NCBI GenBank assembly: GCA_025358615.1
Contig: JANYIY010000006.1
Location: 1 to 51,771 of the forward strand
Length of the DNA: 51,771 nucleotides
Source of the DNA: Gammaproteobacteria bacterium
Lineage (GTDB): Bacteria > Pseudomonadota > Gammaproteobacteria > Steroidobacterales > Steroidobacteraceae
Direction of reading: 5' to 3'
The translations under genes and the position numbers were made by a program. The number at the start of each line of letters is the position of its first letter. Within the stretch, counting starts at the first letter, position 1. The notes beneath the pieces were generated by a model. It had not been told where the DNA came from. It saw only the letters and a program-made list of their open reading frames with translations, and did not search any database. This document shows, piece after piece, positions 24,057-33,431 of this stretch.

Positions 24057-26618
24057 CTACTTTCTCAGGACCTTACCGACACCGCCGGAGATGAGCGCGG
24101 TGACGTCAAGCAGCGCGCCGGCAATCGCCAGACCATCCGGTGCTGCCAGATAGCGCGGGCGCCAAACCGGCGAGAATTTTTCCTTGTATTTGCGCAGCCC
24201 CTCGAAGTGATAGAACATCTCGCCGTAGCGCTGCACCATGCGGCCGAGCTTGTGCCAGGTCGGCGCCAGCGCATGCTCTTCCAGTCCGGAAAGCGGCGCC
24301 ATGCCCAAATTAAACCAGTGAAACCCCTGCATTTTGCCCCATAGCATGCACTCGATCAGCAGATAGTCGATGACTCCCTTCGGCGCGTCACCGTTGTAGC
24401 GCATGAGATCGACCGACAATTCGCTCGCGGCGCCGCGCCAAAGGTTGGCGAAGGCGACCACCGTGCCCCCCCGGCGCACCACTCCGCAATCGAAGTTCTG
24501 TAAGTACCGCTCGTCGAAGAACCCGAGGGAGAAGCGCTTCTCGGCGGTCTTTTTCTCTTCCAGCCAAGCATCGGATACGGCGCGCAGTTCGCCGAGAACG
24601 GCGCCCACCTCAGCACGCGGAATCACCTCGAACTGCGCCCCATCGCGGCTCGCCCGCCGATGCGCCTGGCGCAAGTCGGCGCGTGCCGCGCCTTCCAGCG
24701 AAAATGTGTCGAGCGCCACGCGTGCCTCTTCGCCGAGCTTGCTCAAGTTCAACCCAAAGTCGATGTACAAGGGCAGATTTTGCGGCTTGACCTGGTAGAA
24801 CACCGGCGACACCGCCATCACATCGCAATGTTCCAGAAACGCCCACGCCAAGGGCTCGCATACTTCCGGGGGGCCGACCGGGTCGCCCATCGCCACCCAA
24901 CTGTGCCCCGACACCTGGTACATGATGAACGCCGTGCGCTCAGCGTTGAACAGCAAGTTCTTGTCGCCGAGCAACGCCAAATTGGCGGTGCTGTCATCGG
25001 CTTCTGCTACCAACTCGGCGGCACGCGCAAGGTCCGCCTCGCTTGGCGCCAGCATGGGCGGTGGCGCCGGGCGCAGCACCCGCCACAAACCGTAGGCAGC
25101 GGCAATCACGGCGGCGAACAGCGAGGCACGCAGGCTGCGCGGCGCCGAGGCGTGAAAGGCGAAATCCCACCACAGTTGGTTGTCGTAGGGCACATGCCGA
25201 TTGGCGAATATCACCAGCCACGCGACGGTGAACAACACCAAGAACAGTGCCACGATCCAAGGGCCGGAGTAGTGCTGATCGATCAAGGACACGCGCCGCC
25301 GGAAGCGGCCTCGAGCCGATACCAAGACGATGACGACGACGCCCAGCACCATGGCCTCTTCGTAGTCGAAGCCCTTGAGAAGCGACAAAATGATTCCCGC
25401 GCACAGCAGCCAAATCGTCAGCCACCACGCAGCGTCGAGCCGACGGTACAGTCCATGGGCAATCACCAGCAAGCCCACTCCCACGGCACTGCCGAGCAAG
25501 TGCGACAGCTCCAGGATGGGCAGCGGCACAAACCCGCGCAACAGGTCCAGGCGCGTACCCAATCCCGGCGTGGCGCCCGAGAACAGCAGCACCGCGCCTG
25601 CCAGGAATACGGCGATGGCGATGGCCTGCGGCGTGACGGCAATCAGAAAGGTGCGCCCGAGCTGTACCAGCCGCACCGCGGGTCCGCGATGCGCCCACAG
25701 TTCGTGTGCGCCCAGTAGAGCCAGCGCGGCGGCGAAGGGAGCGAAGTAGTATATGGCGCGGTACGCGACCAGCGCGCCTAACAGGCTGTCCTTCGGTACG
25801 GTCGGCAGCAACAGCAGCAACACCGCTTCGAACACTCCGATACCGCCGGGCACATTGCTGATCACGCCGGCGGCAATGGCAATCAGATAAACGCCGGCGA
25901 ATGCCCCGAAGCTCATCGCCGCCTGTGGCGGCAACAGCACATACAGGACGCTCACCGCGCATAACAAATCGGCGCACGCTACGGCGACCTGCGCGAAAGC
26001 CACGCGCGGTTTGGGCACCGGAATGACCATGCGCCAAATTTGCAAGGGCTCATGCCGTGTGCATACCAGCCACAGATACGCCGCCACCCCGGTCAGCAGA
26101 ACGGCCCCGGCAAACATGGACAGCGAGGCATGCATGTTCAGCACCGATTGCGACATGCCGGCCTGGGTGAGCAGCGACAGTCCGAGCAGCAAGCCCGCTC
26201 CCAACAAAAACGTCACACTGCCGAAGGCAATGATGGTGGCAATCTGTTTCGCGCCGAGGCCCAGAGCGGTATAAGCCCGGTAGCGAATTGCCCCGCCGCT
26301 CAAGGTGTTGAGGCCCACATTGTGGCCGATGGCGTAACCCATGAAGGAGATCAGGGCAATGCGAGGATACGGCACATGCGCGCCCGCAAAGCGCACGGCC
26401 AATGCGTCATACAGCGTCAGGCAGCCATAGCCCAAAACCGTGAAAAAGGCCGCCCGCAGCACTTTCGCCGTAGGAATTGCATGCACGTGCGCGAGAACGT
26501 CAGCCCATCGATATTGGCCAAGCAGATGATGCAGCCAAAACAAGGCTAGCCCGAACAGAGCCAATCCGAGCAGGGCAGTCCACTTAGGGACCTTGGGAGC
26601 TGTGACCGTGTGTGCCAA
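24057..26618 (-). CDS. mprF: bifunctional lysylphosphatidylglycerol flippase/synthetase MprF
   Basis: About 853 residues. The N-terminal half is a flippase domain of up to 14 TM helices (with the UPF0104/LPG flippase pattern GHNVGLNTLSGGAIRYRAY); the C-terminal cytosolic half (from about residue 540) is the GNAT-like DUF2156 aminoacyl-transferase domain (ALLGDKNLLFNAERTAFIMY, FHWFNLGMAPLSGLE). MprF moves lysine (or alanine) from charged tRNA to phosphatidylglycerol and flips it outward, lowering surface charge and giving resistance to cationic peptides. The start is uncertain: the best candidate is a TTG at 26618, because sequence further upstream is antisense to a convincing gene. The hydrolase acvB follows immediately. 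Confidence 0.93.
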   Translation of the reverse strand: MAHTVTAPKVPKWTALLGLALFGLALFWLHHLLGQYRWADVLAHVHAIPTAKVLRAAFFTVLGYGCLTLYDALAVRFAGAHVPYPRIALISFMGYAIGHNVGLNTLSGGAIRYRAYTALGLGAKQIATIIAFGSVTFLLGAGLLLGLSLLTQAGMSQSVLNMHASLSMFAGAVLLTGVAAYLWLVCTRHEPLQIWRMVIPVPKPRVAFAQVAVACADLLCAVSVLYVLLPPQAAMSFGAFAGVYLIAIAAGVISNVPGGIGVFEAVLLLLLPTVPKDSLLGALVAYRAIYYFAPFAAALALLGAHELWAHRGPAVRLVQLGRTFLIAVTPQAIAIAVFLAGAVLLFSGATPGLGTRLDLLRGFVPLPILELSHLLGSAVGVGLLVIAHGLYRRLDAAWWLTIWLLCAGIILSLLKGFDYEEAMVLGVVVIVLVSARGRFRRRVSLIDQHYSGPWIVALFLVLFTVAWLVIFANRHVPYDNQLWWDFAFHASAPRSLRASLFAAVIAAAYGLWRVLRPAPPPMLAPSEADLARAAELVAEADDSTANLALLGDKNLLFNAERTAFIMYQVSGHSWVAMGDPVGPPEVCEPLAWAFLEHCDVMAVSPVFYQVKPQNLPLYIDFGLNLSKLGEEARVALDTFSLEGAARADLRQAHRRASRDGAQFEVIPRAEVGAVLGELRAVSDAWLEEKKTAEKRFSLGFFDERYLQNFDCGVVRRGGTVVAFANLWRGAASELSVDLMRYNGDAPKGVIDYLLIECMLWGKMQGFHWFNLGMAPLSGLEEHALAPTWHKLGRMVQRYGEMFYHFEGLRKYKEKFSPVWRPRYLAAPDGLAIAGALLDVTALISGGVGKVLRK

Positions 26619-26705
26619 GCGAGCTATCGTAGCAGGGCCTCCCGGGCGACGCTGCGAACTGGTAGCCTTTCCTTTTCCCAAACGAATACAAGGGGTAGCC
26701 GACGC

Positions 26706-27101
26706 ATGAGTTCCACCACCGAAAGCCGGCAGGCAACCATGGACGCCACACAGATTTATCGCGAAGAAACGTTCACCGACCGCAAGGTGGGCACGATTCG
26801 CCGCCTGACGCCCGTGACTGCGGACGGTTCGACGGACGCCGCGCGGCCCGTGCTTTTTGTAGGACAGGCGCAGGTCATGACCCCGATGGGCGCCGTCCCG
26901 ATCAGCTTCGAACTCGACGCTGTCACGTTGCATGTCGCCATCGAGAAATTCGGCGCGGCCGCCGAGCAAGCCGTGCATCAAACCATGCGCGAGTTGCAGG
27001 AGATTCGCCGCGAACAGGCGTCCTCCTTGGTCATCCCCGACGCTGCCGGCGGAGCGCTTCCCAGTCCCAACGACCTGCTCGGCCGCGGCCGACGGCGTTA
27101 G
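26706..27101 (+). CDS. conserved cytosolic protein of unknown function (131 aa)
   Basis: No signal peptide or TM helix. Sequence pattern: IYREETFTDRKVGTIRRLTP, FVGQAQVMTPMGAVPISFEL, then an alpha-helical segment (AIEKFGAAAEQAVHQTMREL) and the end VIPDAAGGALPSP followed by an RGRRR tail. I recall similar uncharacterised proteins in Xanthomonadales-like genomes, where they are short, conserved and without assigned function. The ATG at 26706 fits their usual start. The stop overlaps the uup stop by four bases (TTAG), a convergent arrangement. Confidence 0.72.
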   Translation: MSSTTESRQATMDATQIYREETFTDRKVGTIRRLTPVTADGSTDAARPVLFVGQAQVMTPMGAVPISFELDAVTLHVAIEKFGAAAEQAVHQTMRELQEIRREQASSLVIPDAAGGALPSPNDLLGRGRRR

Positions 27102-28927
27102 TCGCCGGTGTCGCCGGACGATTCCAGCGCATCCCAGCGCGCGTAGGCGATCTCGAGTTCCGCGGCCAATGACGTCAGTCGTTGCAGCGCGTGCTTGCCG
27201 CGCTCGTCGCTGCCCTGGAACAGCGCCGGGTCTGCAATGACGGCCTGCAGCTGCAATTGTTCTGCTTCGAGCCGCTGAATCTTCTCGGGCATGGCGTCGA
27301 GTTCGCGTTGATCTTTGTAGGACAGGCGTCGTGCCTTGGCGCGGGGGCGCGCCATCTCGGCCGTCGCCGCCGCCCCTGATTCGGCTTGGGCGGCCGTGGA
27401 CACAGGCAGTGGCGGCGCGGGCGCAGCTACATCTCGGCGTTGGCGCAGCCAGTCGCTGTAGCCGCCCACGTATTCGTTGATCTGGCCCCTGCCTTCGAAC
27501 ACCAGAGTGCTGGTCACCACATTGTCGAGAAATGCGCGGTCATGGCTTACCAGCAGCAAAGTGCCGGCATAGTTGGCCACCATCTCTTCCAGAAGCTCCA
27601 AGGTTTCCACGTCCAGATCGTTGGTTGGTTCATCCATCACCAATAAATTGCTGGGTTTGGCGAACAGGCGCGCCAGCAGCAACCGATTGCGCTCGCCGCC
27701 CGACAGCATGCTGACCGGCGCGTGCAGCCGTTCCGGCGCAAACAGAAAATCTCGCAAGTATCCCGACACATGCCGCGGCTGGCCGTCTATGGTGACCGTG
27801 TCGCCGCTGCCGCCGGTGACGTTGTCCATGATTGACGCGGTCGAATCCAGCTGATCGCGTTGTTGATCGAAATAAGCCGGCAGCAAGCCCGTGCCACGGC
27901 GGATCGCGCCTTCGGTGGGTTCCAATTCGCCCACCAGCAATTTAATCAAGGTCGTCTTGCCGCAGCCGTTCGGACCAATGATGCCGATGCGATCGCCGCG
28001 CAGGATACGGACGGAAAAGTCTGCAATCACCGGCGCCCCGTCAAAGCGCTGCGTAACCCGGGTCGCCTCGAATACCAGCTTGCCCGACGGCGCGGCATCC
28101 TGTACCCGGATCTCCACCTGCCCGATGCGATCACGGCGTTCGCTGCGTTGAATCCGCAACTGCTTCAGCGCGCGCACCCTGCCCTCGTTGCGCGTGCGCC
28201 GTGCTTCCACTCCGCGGCGAATCCACACCTCTTCCTGTGCCAGCTTCTTGTCGAACAAGGCGGCATGCTTGGCCTCGACCTCGAGCGCCGCCTGCTTCTG
28301 CACCACGTAGGCGTCATAGTTGCCCGGCCAGACGCGCAATTGACCGCGATCCAGCTCCACGATCCGGGTCGCCAATCGGCGCACGAAGGCGCGATCGTGG
28401 CTGATGAACAGCAGGGCACCGTCGAACTCGAGCATCATCTCCTCGAGCCAGGTGATCGCCTCGATATCCAGATGATTGGTCGGCTCATCCAGCAGCAAGA
28501 GATCGGGCATGGCGACCAGCGCGCGACCGAGCATCACCCGCCGCCGCCACCCGCCCGACAGAGCGCTCATGGCGGCGTTCGGATCGAGCTGTAGGCGCGA
28601 AATCACCTGATCAACTTGCAGATCTGCCTGCCAATCGTCGTGTTCGCCACGGCGCAAGCCGCCCATCACCACATCACGCACCGCGGCATCGCTTGCCGGG
28701 GAAACCTCCTGTGCCAGGCTCGCGACTCGCGCGCCGGGCCGCACCCAAACCTCGCCGCTGTCGGGCGCGATTTGACGAGTTATCAGCTGCAACAGTGAGG
28801 ACTTGCCTTCGCCGTTGCGCCCGAGCAGGCAGAGGCGCTCGCCCTTGCGGATCTGCAAGGCGGCATCGAGCAGCAGGGGTTTCAGACCGAAGCTTAGGGA
28901 AACCTTGTCGAGGCGTACGGTGGGCAT
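27098..28927 (-). CDS. uup: ABC-F family ATPase Uup
   Basis: A 609-residue soluble ABC-F protein with two ATP-binding cassettes and no TM helices. Cassette 1: Walker A LLGRNGEGKSSLL, signature ALSGGWRRR, Walker B LLLLDEPTNHLD. Cassette 2: GPNGCGKTTLIK, signature MLSGGERNR, Walker B LVMDEPTNDLD. A linker and a coiled-coil C-terminal region (PEKIQRLEAEQLQLQA, residues about 535-600) complete it. Uup is linked to precise excision of transposons, replication-fork handling and ribosome assembly or translation. The ATG at 28927 (MPTVRLDKVSLSF) is the family start; the longer open frame above it belongs to a relic gene. Confidence 0.93.
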   Translation of the reverse strand: MPTVRLDKVSLSFGLKPLLLDAALQIRKGERLCLLGRNGEGKSSLLQLITRQIAPDSGEVWVRPGARVASLAQEVSPASDAAVRDVVMGGLRRGEHDDWQADLQVDQVISRLQLDPNAAMSALSGGWRRRVMLGRALVAMPDLLLLDEPTNHLDIEAITWLEEMMLEFDGALLFISHDRAFVRRLATRIVELDRGQLRVWPGNYDAYVVQKQAALEVEAKHAALFDKKLAQEEVWIRRGVEARRTRNEGRVRALKQLRIQRSERRDRIGQVEIRVQDAAPSGKLVFEATRVTQRFDGAPVIADFSVRILRGDRIGIIGPNGCGKTTLIKLLVGELEPTEGAIRRGTGLLPAYFDQQRDQLDSTASIMDNVTGGSGDTVTIDGQPRHVSGYLRDFLFAPERLHAPVSMLSGGERNRLLLARLFAKPSNLLVMDEPTNDLDVETLELLEEMVANYAGTLLLVSHDRAFLDNVVTSTLVFEGRGQINEYVGGYSDWLRQRRDVAAPAPPLPVSTAAQAESGAAATAEMARPRAKARRLSYKDQRELDAMPEKIQRLEAEQLQLQAVIADPALFQGSDERGKHALQRLTSLAAELEIAYARWDALESSGDTGD

Positions 28928-28949
28928 GAGGCCGCGTATAGTAGCGGCA

Positions 28950-29210
28950 TTCGGTACCCCAGCCACACGGAAATGTAGGCACCGTGCTGTGGTGATTTGC
29001 CGGCGATGCGGCCGAGATCCGCCCAGGCCGCGGTCAACGCGAGATTTTTCAGCGGCGACCACGCGAGAGGCGCCAGCGAGAATTTGCTGCCGTCGCCGCG
29101 ATGTATGCGCGTTGTCTACACCGACGCTGGCTCCCCCGCAACGCAGAGCGAAGTCCTGGACCGAGACGTAGGTCACAAATGCGGACGCGCCGGCCGCGCC
29201 CTAGACTTGG
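28950..29210 (-). pseudogene. relic of a DUF3034 family (outer-membrane-like) gene
   Basis: Two minus-strand segments in different frames look like parts of a DUF3034 protein. One (about 29100-29210) reads GVVTQV, then a TAG stop at 29201-29203, then GAAGASAFVTYVSVQDFALR and CGGASVGV. This matches the family's GGVS(Q/S)(V/I)(E/D)GAAGG start with glutamate replaced by a stop. The other (about 28954-29100) reads SLAPLAWSPLKNLALTAAWA, then DLGRIAGKSPQHGAYISVWL, matching the family's C-terminal strands. Most of the middle (roughly 200 residues in intact members) is gone. The rest of the 28928-29483 gap contains only the short frame listed next. Confidence 0.55.
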
Positions 29211-29313
29211 GTCACCACCCCGATCCACTGCGGCTGGCTGCGGAATATTGTGTCCAAGCGCACAGCCTCGCCGCCTAAGCCCGTTTAACCTGTAGACTTT
29301 ATTGGGTTTACTT

Positions 29314-29427
29314 ATGACAGTTGCGGCATATCGGGCGCTTGCCTCCTCGCTCCTACTGCTCTCGGGAATGGCCGCGGGCGCAGCAGCGAGCGCGGCCACG
29401 GCTCCGGGCGCGCAGACGCGCCCATGA
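29314..29427 (+). pseudogene. short signal-peptide frame, possible gene remnant
   Basis: A 37-codon frame MTVAAYRALASSLLLLSGMA... with a convincing signal peptide that stops almost at once after AAGAAASAATAPGAQTRP. A second tiny frame (ATG at 29424, stopping at 29477) overlaps its end. This looks like the start of a secreted protein gene whose body was deleted. In related genomes I recall secreted methylamine-utilisation-like proteins beside DUF3034 and GGDEF/EAL genes, so it may be that gene's relic; this is inference. Confidence 0.35.
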
Positions 29428-29483
29428 GCATCGACGTGGACAGCACGGCCAGCGCCGTCGCGGCGTGGCCCGAGTAACCGGCC

Positions 29484-31814
29484 GTGGCGCTACGCACAAG
29501 AATCGCAGTGACCTTTATTCTGTTGCTAGCAGCGGTGCTGGCCGCTGCGCTTGGCGCCGTATCCTTGACGAATCGCGGCAATGCCGAGCGCGAGGTGCAG
29601 CGGCAGCTCGACGTCGGCGTCTCGGTGTTTTCACGCCTGTTGGAAAGCAACCGTCGCCAGCTTACCCAGGCGGCGCAGGCGGTCGCGGCCGATTACGGAT
29701 TCCGCGAAGCGGTCGCCACACGCGACACCGACACGCTGGTCTCGGTGCTCGAAAATAGCGGTAAGCGAATCGGCGCCGCCATGGTCGTGCTGACTTCGCT
29801 CAACGGCGACGTCGTTGCCGCCTCCGGCCTACATGTCAAGGCCGGCACTCCGTTTCCCCTGTCACCCGAGCAAAGGAGCAGCGTCGCCGGCGACAGCGCC
29901 ACCAGCTTGATGGTCGACAACGGCCGCATCTACCAGCTCGTGACCGTAGCGGTGCGCAGCCCTCTGCCGGTGGCCTGGATTGCCATGGGCTTTGAACTCG
30001 ACGCCAAGGCCGCGCGTGAGTTGGCTGATATCACCGGACTGGCTGTGACTCTGTCGGTGAATTCAGCCGGGCACTCGTCGGATATGGTGAGCACCATTGC
30101 ATCCGGCACGGCGCGCCAATCCGACGTGGTTACGCGGCGCATCGAGATGTCCAAGTCGGGCAACGCCGAGGTTGTCGCTGTTCTGTCGCGATCGCTGGCG
30201 GATGCGCGCGCGCCGTTCGAGCGACTGACAAAAGTACTTTTCCTGATTGCAGCCGTCAGCTTGATCGCTTCCGCCGCGGCCGCCTTCTGGCTGGCGCGCA
30301 ACATCACCCGGCCGCTGCAAGACCTGACGCAGGCCGTCGATCAGATGCGTGCCGGCACCTACGACGTGGCCTTGAGCGTGCAGCGGCCCGATGAGCTCGG
30401 AGTGCTGGCCGAAGGCCTGCAGCTCATGCAAACAGCGGTGCAATCCCGCGACCGGTCCATCAGGCGCCTGGCGTACGAAGATTCGCTCACCGGCCTGATG
30501 AATCGCACCGCCTTCGGCGCGGCCCTGGGGCGCGCAACTACGGAAGCGCGCGGCGCGCCGATCGCCGTGGCGATCATCAATCTGGACCGCTTCAGGCGCA
30601 TCAATGAACATCTGGGATACTCGGTGGGCGATGCCGTACTCATCAAGATGGCCGCACGACTCGCAGCCGTCCCCTCGGTGAAATCCGCAGTGGCGCGTCT
30701 GGCAGCAGATCAATTCGCGGCCTTTACGCAATTGCGGGACGCCGGCAGTGTGCAGGCATGGGGAACTTCCCTGGTCATGGCGCTGGCCGATCCGGTTTTC
30801 GTGGAGGCTCAGCCCATCGATATCACGGCGACCTTAGGTCTGGCGCTGGCGGTTCCCGGTGTCACCTCGGCCGATGAGCTGATGCGCTGCGCCGATCTCG
30901 CCTTGGAACATGCACGCCGCGAAAAGCGCGCGCTTGCGGTGTACGAAGAGGCGCTCAAGCCTGCGGCCCGCGACCAACTCTCACTGTTGGGCGAGTTGCG
31001 CCACGCGGTCGAGCACGATGAGCTGCGCTTGTTCTTTCAGCCAAAAATTGAGTTCAAGACCGGCCGTGTGACCGGCGCCGAAGTGCTGCTCCGCTGGCAG
31101 CATCCGACCCGCGGATTGCTGTACCCGGTCGACTTCATCCCCTTCGCGGAACAGACCGGATTCATCCGGCGCCTCACGCGCTGGACTTTGGATCACGCCA
31201 TTGCACAAGGAGCGCAGTGGCTGGCGGCAGGCAAACCTCTGGGGCTGGCGGTGAACATCAGCGCCGACGACATAGGCGACATGCGCCTCGATTCGCGCAT
31301 TGCCAGCATGTTGAGCCGGCACCAGCTGCCACCGGGTCTTCTGGTCTTGGAACTTACCGAGAGCGGGTTCATCGAGGATCCCACGCGGGCGCTGAGCATG
31401 CTCGACGCCATCGCGGCGCTCGGCGTGAGTCTGTCGATCGATGACTTCGGCACGGGCTACTCATCGCTCAGCCAGCTGGTCCGCATGCCGGTTCACGAAA
31501 TGAAAATCGATCGCAGCTTCGTGCAGGGCCTGGAAACCGATCCCGAATTCGCGCCCATCGTGCGCTATGCCATCGACATGGGGCACGGACTCGGACTCAA
31601 GGTGGTGGCCGAAGGCATCGAGTCCGAAATGGCGGCGGCTCGCTTGCGCGACTTCGGCTGCGATATAGGACAGGGTTTCCTATATGCCAAGCCCATGCCG
31701 CTCGCCGCATTCGAATCCTGGCTCGAAGGCAAAGAGCGCGTGCCGGTCATCGCAATTCCCGTCGATTTCAAAACCGAAGATCTGACCGACACCGTGAGCT
31801 TGGCTATTTATTGA
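29484..31814 (+). CDS. membrane EAL-domain c-di-GMP phosphodiesterase with degenerate GGDEF domain
   Basis: A 776-residue membrane protein. TM1 (about 8-28), a periplasmic sensor domain (about 35-245), TM2 (about 250-271), HAMP (about 270-325), GGDEF-like domain (about 330-490) and EAL domain (about 500-745). The GGDEF motif is replaced by AADQF (407-411), so no cyclase activity is expected. The EAL domain keeps the key residues, with the motif as EVL (E533), N591, LELTES (E623), DDFGTGYSS (D653/D654), K674 and VVAEGIE (E710), so phosphodiesterase activity is likely. The GTG start at 29484 precedes MALRTRIAVTFILLL. Probably lowers c-di-GMP in response to a periplasmic signal; the GGDEF part may bind GTP as a regulator. 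Confidence 0.9.
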   Translation: MALRTRIAVTFILLLAAVLAAALGAVSLTNRGNAEREVQRQLDVGVSVFSRLLESNRRQLTQAAQAVAADYGFREAVATRDTDTLVSVLENSGKRIGAAMVVLTSLNGDVVAASGLHVKAGTPFPLSPEQRSSVAGDSATSLMVDNGRIYQLVTVAVRSPLPVAWIAMGFELDAKAARELADITGLAVTLSVNSAGHSSDMVSTIASGTARQSDVVTRRIEMSKSGNAEVVAVLSRSLADARAPFERLTKVLFLIAAVSLIASAAAAFWLARNITRPLQDLTQAVDQMRAGTYDVALSVQRPDELGVLAEGLQLMQTAVQSRDRSIRRLAYEDSLTGLMNRTAFGAALGRATTEARGAPIAVAIINLDRFRRINEHLGYSVGDAVLIKMAARLAAVPSVKSAVARLAADQFAAFTQLRDAGSVQAWGTSLVMALADPVFVEAQPIDITATLGLALAVPGVTSADELMRCADLALEHARREKRALAVYEEALKPAARDQLSLLGELRHAVEHDELRLFFQPKIEFKTGRVTGAEVLLRWQHPTRGLLYPVDFIPFAEQTGFIRRLTRWTLDHAIAQGAQWLAAGKPLGLAVNISADDIGDMRLDSRIASMLSRHQLPPGLLVLELTESGFIEDPTRALSMLDAIAALGVSLSIDDFGTGYSSLSQLVRMPVHEMKIDRSFVQGLETDPEFAPIVRYAIDMGHGLGLKVVAEGIESEMAAARLRDFGCDIGQGFLYAKPMPLAAFESWLEGKERVPVIAIPVDFKTEDLTDTVSLAIY

Positions 31815-31986
31815 CGCGCGATTCCTGCCGTTAAGATGCGCGAGTCCATACTTTCCGACACGATTTGCCGGCCTTTTCCTACGCGCCTATGCGCCATTGC
31901 CGGCGCCAATGTCCTGCCTGCGTGTTTCTGGTTTCGCGGGAATTCGCGTACAGTAATTTTATTATGTGCCCGCCCAATACCACCGA

Positions 31987-33399
31987 ATGAGTCGCGTAAA
32001 CATTCTCGGCGAAGCGCTCGATGGGCTAGGCCGGTGGTATGTGGCCGTGCCGCCGTTTCTCATCATTGGATTCCTGGCCGCCCTGTTTTTTCTGACGGGC
32101 GCCGGCCAGGAGCGCCTGCAGGAGGCCGGCGGGCGGCTGCAGGATACGGCGCAGCGGGAACTCGCAATCGATGAGTTGCAGACCGCGCTCGCGCGCTCAG
32201 TGGCCACACAGCGCGGCTATTTGTTGACCGGCGATCCGAAATACCTCAAGTCGCACGAGAGGGTCGTCGCCGAAGTGGAACCCAAACTGGAACGCCTGCG
32301 CAAGGTATACCAGGGATCGACGTCCGCGATTGCCGATGTGCGCAATCTGCATGTTTTGATAGGCAAGCGACTCGCGGATCTGTCGATGCTAGTCACCATT
32401 CAGCGGGCCCAAGGCGCCGCGGCCGCGGTTGCGTCGGTAAAGACCAGCGTAGGCACCGACGCCGGCGAGGCTATCGCCGACGTCATGGAACAAATGCGCG
32501 GCCGCGAGGCAACGGAGCACGTTGCAGCAGCGACGCATTGGTCCCAATCGCTGCTGCTGACCCGCTGGATCACCGTCGCAGGAACCATTTTCAACATGCT
32601 GCTGGTCGGGGTGGCCGCGCGCCTGGTTTACATGGACATGCGCCGCCGCACGGCGCAGACCGCGGAACTGCTCGATCAGAAATTGCAGCTGGAGCGCGAG
32701 GCCGAAGAACGCAATCGCGAACTTGTCGAACTCTCGACCCACTTGCAGAGCGTCGCGGAGCGCGAGAAAGCCGGTCTCGCACGTGAGCTGCACGACGAAC
32801 TCGGCGGACTGTTGGTGGGCGCACGCATGGATATTTCGTGGGCCGAGCAGCATCTCGCGCCGGACGATTCCGATATGAAGCATCGGCTGCAACGTGTGCA
32901 GCAGAATCTCTCCGCCAGCGTGGATCTGAAGCGGCGGATCATCGAGGAACTGCGCCCGACGTTGTTGGACAATGTGGGATTGTTTGCAGCGCTGCGCTGG
33001 CAATTGAAGGAAACTTGCGGCAGCGCCGGCCTCAAATGTATCGAGTCATATCCTGAAGAAGAACCCACGCTCAACTCAGAGGCCGCCATCGCGCTGTTTC
33101 GCATCGCGCAAGAGGCCTTTACGAATATCCTGAAGCATTCGGCGGCCAAGACGGTAGATATCACTCTGAACGTGGATCTTGGCGGTATCGTGATGCAGAT
33201 TTCCGACGATGGTAGGGGAATCCCCGCGGGCCGGCTCACCGCAACCGGCTCCCACGGCCTGGCGTCCATGCGCCACCGGGTTCGCGCGCTCGGCGGCCGG
33301 CTCGACGTCAGAAGTCCGGCTTCGGGCGGCACCGTTCTGCTGGTGCAATTGCCCGCGGCGACCGCGCTGCTGCACGTCGACAAGCCGCTACCGATTTAA
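31987..33399 (+). CDS. sensor histidine kinase, NarL/DegS class, with CHASE3-like sensor
   Basis: A 470-residue inner-membrane kinase. TM1 (about 20-38), a periplasmic helical domain with VATQRGYLLTGDPKYLKSHE (68-90, CHASE3-like), TM2 (about 194-214), a short coiled coil (225-260), a HisKA_3 phosphoacceptor helix ARELHDELGG (H269) and an HATPase domain (FRIAQEAFTNILKHS, SDDGRGIPAGR, GSHGLASMRHRV). This class phosphorylates LuxR/NarL-type response regulators. No response regulator gene is adjacent on either side, so it is an orphan here. The ATG at 31987 is preferred over a GTG at 31966. The 172 bases before it hold no gene. Confidence 0.9.
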   Translation: MSRVNILGEALDGLGRWYVAVPPFLIIGFLAALFFLTGAGQERLQEAGGRLQDTAQRELAIDELQTALARSVATQRGYLLTGDPKYLKSHERVVAEVEPKLERLRKVYQGSTSAIADVRNLHVLIGKRLADLSMLVTIQRAQGAAAAVASVKTSVGTDAGEAIADVMEQMRGREATEHVAAATHWSQSLLLTRWITVAGTIFNMLLVGVAARLVYMDMRRRTAQTAELLDQKLQLEREAEERNRELVELSTHLQSVAEREKAGLARELHDELGGLLVGARMDISWAEQHLAPDDSDMKHRLQRVQQNLSASVDLKRRIIEELRPTLLDNVGLFAALRWQLKETCGSAGLKCIESYPEEEPTLNSEAAIALFRIAQEAFTNILKHSAAKTVDITLNVDLGGIVMQISDDGRGIPAGRLTATGSHGLASMRHRVRALGGRLDVRSPASGGTVLLVQLPAATALLHVDKPLPI

Positions 33400-33431
33400 C
33401 CCGGCGGCCGGCGCTTGTTATAGTCGGCGGG

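Noticed and set aside
26619-26981. Longer start for MprF
   Set aside because: The added ~120 residues are low-complexity and antisense to the conserved gene at 26706-27101.
29484-31814. Active diguanylate cyclase
   Set aside because: The GGDEF signature is AADQF; the essential acidic pair and glycines are missing.
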